Below are positions 55,861 to 64,000 of a stretch of DNA of 64,000 bases, piece by piece; the stretch's first letter is position 1; each line of letters begins with the position of its first letter. Made by a program: the position numbers and the translations under genes. The DNA lies in assembly GCA_964059195.1 (NCBI GenBank), contig CAXKWD010000002.1, positions 169,452,559 to 169,516,558 on the forward strand. The letters run 5' to 3'. The notes beneath the pieces were generated by a model that saw nothing but the letters and a program-made list of their open reading frames with translations, was not told where the DNA came from and searched no databases. Source of the DNA: Ectobius pallidus. Lineage: Eukaryota > Arthropoda > Insecta > Blattodea > Ectobiidae.

Positions 55861-56790
55861 ACAAGGCTTCAGTTCTCTTTCTCACTGGAGCAAGACCAAA
55901 GTATGAATTTTCTAAGTCCTTAGAAGTTTTTTTATAACTTAACTCATTGTAGAGGTAACCACTTAATTTCAGTAGTCAGCCTAGCTTCATATTTTCATGT
56001 TTGTGTGACCAAAAGAAGAAAGAATGTATGTGCAAGAATTTATACTTCTGCATATGTTAAAAACCCTTACAGTTTGCACCTTAAATGAGAATGCTGTTCT
56101 GTTAAAAGTTGTAAAATCATTCACCAGTATCATTATAATGAATAGAATTAAAGGTTAAACGATTTTGTTAATTAATATTATCATTATATCATCATCTTCT
56201 AAGTTGAATAGATTATAAAGTGACCGGACATAAATGTCAATGACTGGTGCATGGACACTGTCAAAGACTGGTACATGCTGAAATCTTGAGTGTCAAAGAC
56301 TGGTACAGAAAACATGTGTTAGAAAAAAAATTATAACTTATTTAATATAGGTTATTAATAATTAAGACTACCATACAGTACTCATAAAACTTCAAACAAT
56401 TAGTCAGTACTGATCTTATTTAATTTAGTGAGTTTGGTTAATGACAACATAGAAAATGAAGAAATTTCATCACTAAACTGTCAAAGACTGGTGCGTCTAC
56501 CTTATCACTTTTTTTCTGTCGTTATGGCAACACAAGTTGACTGCTACTCCCATCTTGTGCGAATGTTGTGGCGTGGATAGGTTATAGTGCCTAATGATAT
56601 GGTGAACCTTGCTATAAGAGCACGGAGACAGGATTAAGGTCTATTTACACTTAGCAGTGAGGTGAACTAATGTAATTTACTGAAAAACCCTAAATTCCCA
56701 CTGTGTAAATATCATTAATATTAATAGTTTCTTTATTTTGATCCGTCTGTTTTTTATTTGAAATTTAAAATAGGGAGGATGTTTTGCCGC

Positions 56791-57344
56791 ACCCTGTATT
56801 AGTGCCTTAGAACTCTAAGAAAGAGGCAACACGATTGTATTTAATTGATTTTATTGCTAAAACTCATTGCACACACACACACTTTATCAACATTTGTAAA
56901 TTAAATGAGTTGTTAAATGCAAATCTCAAACTTGAGTGGTTGCTATCACAATGTAAAATCAGACATAAGAAAAAAACTGATTATCAATTAGGCCTATATT
57001 TGTTTACGGTACAAAGTAAACCATAACACTACGTTCGACACGCACCAACCGGTAACAATACTTGAGAAGTACACACTCATTCATAAAATAAAATCTTAAA
57101 TAATAAAATGTTTAAAATCAACAAGATGTAACAAACAATTCCCGAAACAATAAAAAGAATGGTACCCTACCCTACAGAATAAGATCCCATTGGTTAGGCC
57201 TACCCTTTTTCTCTCCCAATACTTACAAACTTGACTAAGGCCTAGCTACAAAATATGGAATGACCAAAATTGTAACAATTGGAATGTTTGAACAGGCTTC
57301 TCAGGAAATGTGACCTGTCAACTCCCCTAGTAACTGAGAATCAA
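56791..57344. other. 3' flank of the windbeutel/ERp29 gene
   Basis: No open gene. A TTTATT (56848, minus-strand AATAAA) could be a poly(A) signal for the gene read leftward, giving a 3' UTR of about 0.5 kb, but this is not established. Confidence 0.35.
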
Positions 57345-58179
57345 TTACAGTTCTTCATGTTGAAAAGATTGCAGAATGTTTAAACGTTGTTGCACTTCAT
57401 CTTTCTTCTCCTTACTCATTTTGCCACTGGCAAGTCCTTGTACTCTTTTTAACTCATTAGGAACAAAATCATCACCTTTTTCTAAAGCTTTTCGCATGGT
57501 TTTAACATAAAACTCTGCTGTTTTTTGATCTGCCCTTCCTGTTGTCTTGTCCCACAGATCTTCTGCTTCACGAAGCAGAGCTTTTTTCACTTCGGGGTCA
57601 CGGACTTGAGAAAATTTTATGGCTATCTTATCAAAGGCTTCCAGACAACCAGGCAACCCAATATGAACATTTGACTTGGAGCGAATGAATTTCTTAATAT
57701 TGTCTGCAGTAAAATCTGAATCAGTGAATGTATATGGTTCAGATATACCAGATACAAACAGTTTCACTACAGGGAAATCATCTTTGTTTACTTTGTAACG
57801 GTCAGCTAGATCAGCATTTTCCTTCTCACCATAATCCTTTATCCCAACCTCGCCAACCAGCAAGTCTGGAACGGTATGCGATGCCTCCGCAACTTTGGCA
57901 AATTCATCGTGTTTAGTGCCATAGGGGTATGCCACATCAAATTTAATTGCTGCAGCTTTGAACTTCGATATCACCTGAAAATGACAAAGAATTTAATTAT
58001 AGGCTATTATCATCACTTTTATTGCAGGTTCTTTGCAAGAAAGCCGGTGACATCATATAGCTCACCTTATCAAATGTGAAGGTATCTAGAGGCACACAAC
58101 CTTTACAATTAATAGCAGCTGCAGAAATTGCAACACATATCACTATCAATAAAAAACACTGTGATATATTTACTAGCAT
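57345..58179 (-). CDS. wbl: Windbeutel/ERp29-type ER chaperone, two exons
   Basis: Exon 1 is 58066-58179 (38 codons), donor GTGAGC; exon 2 is 57345-57974, acceptor TTTCAG; the intron is phase 0. Total 247 residues, the usual family size. Residues 1-22 form a signal peptide (CFLLIVICVAISAAA). A CKGC pair follows, then the thioredoxin-like domain with FDVAYPYGTKHDEFAKVA, DLLVGEVGIKDYGEKENADL and LPGCLEAFDKIA. The C-terminal half is the all-helical ERp29 domain. It ends HEEL, an ER-retrieval signal. In flies Windbeutel is the ER factor needed to export the sulphotransferase Pipe for dorsoventral patterning; ERp29 helps secretory protein folding. The protein is intact and clearly conserved. Head-to-head with the THAP gene, 387 bp apart. 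Confidence 0.93.
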
Positions 58180-58566
58180 TTCTTTAGTCCTATGTGCGCT
58201 AACAAGCCAGAAATAAAAAGTTCCAATCACAAGTCTTCACACCTTCCTCACTTCTTTTGTAGGCAACCTTTCCCGGTAAACGCCTATCATGGAAACACGA
58301 TAAAACGATGTTTGTGTACTTATACGTGCTTTCACGCGATAGGTAGTTGGGTCTGATCGCCGTCTGCCACAGATATATAGAGATAGATCGGCAATGGTGT
58401 ATGCTGTACCATTGGCGGCAGTGAAGCCACGTGATGCAAGGACCGCCATATTACTACACTGCAGCAGCTGATCGTGTACATGCTACAAGTGCGTTACAGC
58501 GATGTGAATTTTAGCATTTTAGCTAATAATGTAATTGGACTGAGGAGTATAAATACTTTTTCTAAA
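58180..58566. promoter_or_regulatory. Shared 5' region of two divergent genes
   Basis: 387 bp separate the two start codons, so both 5' UTRs and probably a bidirectional promoter lie here. No TATA box or known element is convincing. Short open frames on the minus strand here are non-coding leader. Confidence 0.5.
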
Positions 58567-61500
58567 ATGGTGAATACCTGTGTGGTATTCGGGTGTAATT
58601 TTTCATACTACGACAGAAAGAAACAAGGAAAGGAACACGTTTCAATACATGCGTAAGTAGGCATTTCATTATTATTATTATTGTTAGCCATTTCATGCAT
58701 TATGCATGCTTTAGTTTCTAGGAATGTATTATATGGTTGTAAATAACCATAACCTAATATTGTTAACTATTTCATACACTGTAAATAGTCATATATTACT
58801 TTAGCATTTAGAAATTGCAAATCAACTTAACCTCAATTTATGTGTATTTTTTGCATTGTAAATAATATGCTTTAGTTACTAGGAATGTTTTATGTTTTTA
58901 TAAATAACTGTAAGCATACATTGATAGTTATTTCTTGTATTATTCATACTTCCTTAAGAATTTAAGCATGTGTTATAATATTTGTAGGCCCTAAGTAATT
59001 ATTAACATATAAGCCATCTTATGCACTATAATTAATATTCTTATGTTATACTTCATGTTATGTTTGTAAATAACTCTAACCTTAATATACCTCTAGGTAC
59101 AAAAATGGTTAAACTTTTGGATAGTAAATAAATAAGTAGGCCCTTATGATATGCATGCAGGAATACCTACCGTATCTAATTAATTGCATCATTTATTTGA
59201 GTTTAATAATTAACATATTTAATATTTATTTATTTATTTCAGAGTTCCTAAGAAGAAGGACATTCGGGAAGCATGGATAAAGGCGATCAACAGAAAGAAT
59301 TGGCAACCGACTACAGCTTCAGGTGTGTGCTCTCAACATTTTCGTCCCGAAGATATGGACTATACTGGCCAAACCAGGAGGCTGAGAGAAGGAGCAGTTC
59401 CCTCTGTATTTCCTTCTTATCCTGTGCATTTGCAGAAGCGACATGTAGTCCCACGGAAACCACCTAAAGTGAGACATGTGTCTTCAAAACCTGATATCGC
59501 TACGTGTGCCAGTGAAATCACAATAACAGAAACTGTCAAGATTGAAGTTGGTGTAAATTCTGGTGAGAATAGTATTGGTACATGTGACAATAGTGGTGGC
59601 TCTGAACCATTAACACCCCGGAAAAGAAAATTAATGACCCAATTGAGTGAGAAAAATGTTGAGCTTTGCAGTGCAAGAAAGAAAATAAAGATTTTGCAGC
59701 AAAAGGTACGACGGCATGAGAAAAAATTAAAATATGACAGAGAAGTTATTGACTTGTTAGTGAAAGAAAAACTCATTCTTGAAAATAATGCTGAAATATT
59801 AAAAAATTCACTCCCTTCTGATGTATGCTGCTTGTTAGACAGAGCAGCGCAGAGTGCTGGAACCAGAGTAAGTAAACACGGCTTGGCATATGAACCTTTG
59901 TTAAGATCATTTGCATTGACCTTGCACTATTTCTCACCAAAAGCATATGAGTTTGTACGGTTGAAGTTCAATAATTCATTGCCTAGTACAAGGACAATAC
60001 GTTCCTGGTATATGAAAATTGATTGTGAACCAGGTCTGTGCACTGAAGCTTTTAATGCAATTGCATGTAAAGTTAGAGAAAGCAACGAGAAGGCTCAAGT
60101 TCCTATAGTATGCCTCTCTATTGATGATATGTGCCTGAAGGAACATGTAGAATATACTGGAAATAAAATTATAGGTTATGTAGATGTTGGTACCGAAATT
60201 AATAATGACAGTTTACCCACGGCAAAAATGGCCTGTGTAATTATGTGTACAGCAGTAAATGATACCTGGAAGATCCCTTGTGGCTATTTTTTTATCGATT
60301 CACTCTCAGGTCAGGAAAGAGCATTTTTAATGTCAAGTTGCATCGACAAATTGCATGAAATTGGTGTCACCATAGCTGCAGTTGTATTTGATGGAGCCAG
60401 CTCCAATATAAGTATGGCCAACAACTTGGGAGCTAATTTATCTGATGCAAATAATCTCAAAACCAGTTTTCTTCACCCATCTCTGTCAGGAGCATCAGTT
60501 GCTGTATTACTTGATGCCTGTCATATGATCAAACTTGTACGCAACTGTTTAGCTGAGAAACAAATAATTTATCGCAAAGACGGTGCAATTCGCTGGTCTT
60601 ATGTGAAATCTCTATTCGAATTACAAAGTGCCGAGGGTTTGTGTCTGGCAAACAAATTAACCTCGAAACATATCAACTGGCATAAACATAAAATGCGTGT
60701 GAGACCTGCAGTTCAGACACTTAGTAAATCAGTAGCAGAGGCACTGGATTTCTGTAATGTGGTGTTAAAGCTACAAGAATTTGAAGGTTGTGAAGAAACT
60801 GTGAAGTTCCTTAAATATATGGACAAGATATTTGATTTACTCAATTCATCCAGCAAATTTGGCAAAGCATTCAAAGCCCCACTTGCAATGGAAAATGAAA
60901 ATCTATGGAGTCCATTCATTTGTGATGCTATTGCATACATTGACTCCCTATACACTGATAAGGAATGTGAACAGAAGATTATAACGTGTAATAGGAAGGT
61001 TGGATTTGTGGGCCTAAAAGTGTGCTTATTGTCTGTGCAGAATTTATATGACATGTTTGTAAAAACAAAAAAAATGGAATACCTTCTGACATACAAATTA
61101 AGCCAGGATCATGTAGAACTATTTTTTGGTCTCATAAGGCAACGAGGAGGTTGGAACGTTAATCCCACATGTTTGCAGTTCAAATCAGCCTTCAAACGAC
61201 TGATTACCAGGAATGAACTAAAATGCATAAAAACAGGAAATTGCATTTCACAAGATAGTATACCTATCCTTAATGTAAGTAGTACTCGTGATGCGAAGAG
61301 CACTCAATTTATACAAAATGAGGATGATCCCTTATGTCTTCAGTCACCAGTTCAGATTTCTGATCATGATTATTGCCCATCTTATTCAACATTAACATTG
61401 TTGTCAGACAGTATTGTTGAATACATATCAGGTTATGTTGTTAAGAAAGTAGTCAGTTCTCTAAAGTGTGACAACTGCAAAAAAGCGATTACACAGACAG

Positions 61501-61871
61501 AATGTCCATATTCATTTATTTCTTTCAAAAGTAATGGGAAGTTATTTATTCCTTCAAATGATGTGGTTAGAGTATGTAAATTAAGTGAAAGATGTTTTAG
61601 AGAGAATTTATGCAGAGGCATCAATTCAATTGTGAAAAGTAACATACCCTACAAAGTCGCAGCTGAAGCAAATGAACTAGGTTTGTTTCCCTCATTAAAT
61701 ACTCATGTATTGGACTTAAATCCATTGGACACTCATGTTAATAGATTGATACAAGTAATTTCATTGTCATATTTGAAAATTCGCATTAATCATGCAGTTA
61801 GGGAAACTAATAGACATAAGATTGATCACAGATCAGTCTACAATCGCCTGGCTATTTTCAAACATTTGTAA
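58567..61871 (+). CDS. THAP9/P-element-type transposase, two exons, intact
   Basis: Exon 1 58567-58652 (donor GTAAGT), exon 2 59243-61871 (acceptor TTTCAG), 904 residues, about the size of vertebrate THAP9. The intron splits the THAP domain after residue 28. THAP: Cys 5, Cys 10, Trp 40, Cys 58, His 61, AVPSVFP at 80-86. Residues about 155-225 form a coiled coil (KKIKILQQKVRRHEKKLK). The RNase H-like core has Asp 323/324 (LSIDDMC), Asp 412 (VVFDGASSN), the DACHMIKLVRN block and Glu 654 (QDHVELFFGLIRQ), the residues expected of P-superfamily catalysis. It ends with a Cys-containing helical tail. No stop or frameshift. I see no terminal inverted repeats or 8 bp duplication around it, and it sits beside a conserved gene, so it may be a domesticated host gene rather than a mobile copy. 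Confidence 0.9.
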
Positions 61872-61887
61872 ATATTCTGTTTATCAA

Positions 61888-62668
61888 TTGAAGGGGCTAG
61901 TTCCATAAGGGTGTAAGGCACAAATCTTTAATTTTGAGTTTTTAACATTTATGCCTTCTCCTCATATCTCTTAAATACTCAGTGAAATATTGTACTTGTG
62001 CCTTAAACCTCTGCTCAGTTATAAGAAAAGACCTGTGAGACTGCACATTCATTCTACAGTGAGTTCCACGCAAGAGTTGGCCAATGACGCAGGTTCCTGC
62101 GGTGCGGCGGGCACAGCTCCAACTCCCGAGCGATCGGGTGAAATATCTACGCTAATAGAGCCACGGTCGGTGTAATGATTCAGGTTCTCACATTTACAGT
62201 TAAGATTACAATGAAAATAAACACGTACTTCATCACAAGAGATGTTGGAATTGTTCTCTTGTTGCATCCACACATTACTGGCACTTTTTTTAGGAAATTT
62301 TCTTTCACGCGCATAAGTTCAGCTTCCGATATAAAGTTAATTTATCTTTTTACTAAATAATAAAATAAAGTAAATACTAAAATAAAGGTTTTTACTAAAA
62401 TAAAGTAAAAACAAATAATATGATACAAAGTAAAAAGATTTTGCTACTGTAAAAGTACTTCAGTTTTTGTTTGACATGTTTAGGTACCTCTAGTTGTAAA
62501 AAAATCCCAATACATTGTAAATTTAGCCTGTCCTTCAAAAATATATGTTATAAAATTAAACTTTAAACCACCTAGGCTACTTGTGAGTGGTAACATTGTT
62601 TAAAAACATCAAGAATTCTCGAAACCATGTCCTTCTGCCTTACGCCTTTATGGAACTAGGCCCTTCAA
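61888..62668. mobile_element. MITE with TTGAAGGGGCTAGTTCC ends, carrying a mariner fragment
   Basis: Inverted ends of about 33 bp: TTGAAGGGGCTAGTTCCATA ... GTAAGGCA at 61888-61920 and the complement at 62634-62668. No clear target duplication. A mariner 3' fragment occupies 62057-62345, so the MITE itself would be about 490 bp. It begins 16 bases after the stop codon of the THAP gene, so it may provide that gene's 3' UTR. Confidence 0.65.
62057..62345 (-). mobile_element. Mariner-type element, 3'-terminal fragment (copy 4)
   Basis: Starts CAGTGAGTTCCACGCAAGAG after TA (62055-62056), then follows copies 1 and 2 through CACATTACTGGCACTTTT to the transposase tail (GAAATTTTCTTTCACGCGC), ending in the EIN.. 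coding block. Confidence 0.8.
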
Positions 62669-63362
62669 TTTCAAATTTAGAATAGGGGAGACCAAGGATA
62701 CTTAAAAACCTTTTCCTTTGATTTTTTAAATTTTTCAACAAATATTTTTACTTTTTGGAGTTATGAAGACAAAGTTCATATATTATTCTATTATTTAAAA
62801 TAGTTAATATCTTGGTCAAAGTATGTTAAGGGCACCCGGAAGGTCCTATATCTGCAATGTTATATGAAAGCAACATTTTCTCTTACACTGTTTGCACTAG
62901 GGAGCATATTGAGTGGAATCTTGAACATTTTTCCTAAACTGTTAGAACTAGAACAATAATTTTTTTCCTGTATGATGCTTTTGCATGTTTTTCTTTTTAC
63001 CATTGGGATTTTTAGTGTACCGGTACTTATGTTTTCCTAAAGTTATTATTCTTTTAAATGAAGGATTTTTATTTTTAATTTTTTTTTTCAGTTTGGTACC
63101 GGTAGGCCATATTTTTTCTATGATTGCACTTTTAATAAAATGACTACATGTTACAAAATGTAAAGTGGCATTTCTTACAAGTTCTGAAAGTTATAAATCT
63201 CTGGTTCTTATAGTTTAGAAAAAATGCCCCCCAGTACAAGGAAAAAATTAACTTAATGAAATTGAGACTCAAACCAGTGCTTTAAAATATTTATAAGCAA
63301 GCTAAAGATGAGATAATTATGTCATTTTAAAGAGGAAAGTCCATATTTTTATAATACATAAA
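62669..63362. other. Intergenic DNA, no feature recognised
   Basis: AT-rich, no gene or RNA seen. Confidence 0.4.
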
Positions 63363-63983
63363 ATAACTTAATGATTCATTTAGAGCATATAGCTTTTTTC
63401 ACTGACACTCACTACTGTGGTATGGCAATGTTATTTAACTTACCTACAGACAAACAACACAGAAATAAATACAGTAATCCAGGAGTCTACAAACTAAAAT
63501 GCAACGACTGTCCAAAGTTCTACATACGGTAGGACATACAGGCCGAAGTTTCAAAACACGATACACAGAACACATACGAGCTCTCAAAGACTCTGACTAT
63601 GCAAACCATATAATAAGCACAGGCCACAAATACGCAGACATCAATACAGACATGGATATCCTACACATTAACCACAAAGGTCATATGCTCAACACACTCG
63701 AACAATATGAAATATACAAACACACCACACAAGACAACACCAACATCTTAAACGAACAATAATTGTAATTATTACAGTTCAAATCACATGCACTCTACGA
63801 CACAGTAATTCAAAAATGTCTTCTTAGCCACAACAGTGGCATCATGGGAGTCAGTTGCTGAAGATGGCCGCTCCACACGGTTGAAAGTGCTCCAACAAGG
63901 TAATTAACATTGCCATACCACAGTAGTGAGTGTCAGTGAAAAAAACCTATAGGCCTATGCTCTAAACGAATCATTAAGTTATT
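63363..63983 (+). mobile_element. Penelope-like element 3, terminal fragment
   Basis: About 80 bp inverted repeats (63363-63444 and 63898-63983; TCACTGACACTCACTACTGTGG and complement) flank a GIY-YIG coding fragment. The 3' part has CTGAAGA (63858-63864), a hairpin GGCCG/CGGTT and GAAA (63883-63886). Confidence 0.75.
63470..63762 (+). pseudogene. PLE GIY-YIG endonuclease with 5 bp insertion
   Basis: The frame starts at about 63475 with NPGVYKLKCNDCPKFYI and breaks after YI; five extra bases (CGGTA) shift the frame, which resumes as GHTGRSFKTRYTEHIRAL and runs to TAA (63760-63762) through YANHIISTGHKYADIN and LEQYEIYKHT. GIY, the CxxC pair and the Arg of the nuclease are recognisable on either side of the break. 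The polymerase is absent. Confidence 0.8.
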
Positions 63984-64000
63984 ACATCACTACAAAATGG

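Larger units (their letters stand above)
53003..56502 (+). mobile_element. Pogo-like DNA transposon, deleted and interrupted
   Basis: Inverted ends of about 27 bp: AGGTAAACGCACCAGTCTTT and its complement with one mismatch; TA on both sides (53001-53002, 56503-56504). Variants of TGTCAAAGACTGGTAC recur in both subterminal regions (near 53028, 53394, 53446, 53565, 53580, 56236, 56266, 56289). Transposase N- and C-terminal pieces are present; the catalytic centre is missing. A MITE interrupts the N-terminal part. Confidence 0.8.
52630..56790 (-). mobile_element. Mariner MITE interrupted by a pogo-like element
   Basis: Left 52630-52705 and right 56685-56785 are inverted repeats (TTCAAATAAAAAACAGATGG ATCAAAATAAAGAAACT and CCACTGTGTAA blocks). 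Right end reads GATGTTTTGCCGCACCCTG next to TA. The outermost bases of the left end are lost. Between the ends only the N-terminus of a mariner transposase remains. The pogo-like insertion at 53003-56502 separates the right end; without it the element would be about 660 bp. Confidence 0.7.

Noticed and set aside
57997..58230. Upstream start for windbeutel at 58230
   Set aside because: The ATG at 58179 gives a proper signal peptide at the N-terminus; the longer frame adds 17 residues without a signal character and is probably leader.
1..64000. CRISPR arrays, bacterial operons, riboswitches
   Set aside because: The window is eukaryotic: spliced genes, poly(A) signals and eukaryotic transposons; no evenly spaced short-repeat array was seen.

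Overview
This is animal nuclear DNA, almost certainly from a repeat-rich insect. Evidence: a two-exon ER chaperone gene of the windbeutel/ERp29 family, spliced THAP-domain coding sequence, an insect-type telomeric CCTAA run inside a small transposon, a Gypsy-class endogenous retrovirus with an F-type envelope, a BEL/Pao element, Penelope-like elements (PLEs), and many Tc1/mariner derivatives. Gene density is very low. I cannot fix the species; a large-genome insect such as a cockroach or termite relative would fit, but that is a guess.

Layout. 1-11.8 kb: one orphan terminal exon (863-996), a mariner-type relic (about 1.5-2.4 kb), a tRNA-derived SINE, a large fold-back of a ~180 bp satellite-like unit (4.3-5.3 kb), half a THAP domain on the minus strand (8.4-8.6 kb), then a mariner 3' fragment, a 323 bp MITE and a LINE relic that itself carries a 125 bp MITE with telomere-like repeats. 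11.8-13.3 kb: a PLE with GIY-YIG endonuclease and terminal inverted repeats. 15.5-24.6 kb: a 9 kb BEL/Pao element on the minus strand with LTRs about 1% diverged, one LTR split by a mariner. 25-31 kb: a degraded DNA transposon, a 970 bp hAT-type MITE and two opposed tRNA-SINEs.

31.7-51.0 kb is a nest of transposons. An old DNA transposon with long inverted arms (GGGTCATTCC ends) contains, in order, a 492 bp MITE, a complete 9.8 kb endogenous retrovirus (gag, pol, env, apparently identical 662 bp LTRs, TACT target duplication), a second 3.2 kb transposon of the same terminal family with ~950 bp inverted repeats and TATG duplication, and an inverted-repeat element split by a second PLE. The right arm of the old transposon lacks the MITE and the retrovirus, so it serves as an internal empty-site control for both insertions.

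52.6-56.8 kb is a second nest: mariner MITE containing a pogo-like element containing another MITE. 57.3-61.9 kb holds the only convincing complete host-type genes: a windbeutel/ERp29 homologue (minus) head-to-head, 387 bp apart, with an intact 904-codon THAP9/P-element-type transposase gene (plus). The window ends with a nested MITE and a third PLE fragment.

The most notable observations are: (i) the retroviral LTR carries a start codon and a strong splice donor that are in phase with an acceptor just upstream of env, so the env signal peptide would be assembled by splicing from the LTR; (ii) all three unrelated PLE copies share a CTGARGA-hairpin-GAAA motif resembling part of a hammerhead ribozyme; (iii) the intact P-type transposase gene may be domesticated; (iv) the nested insertions can be ordered in time from the sequence alone.
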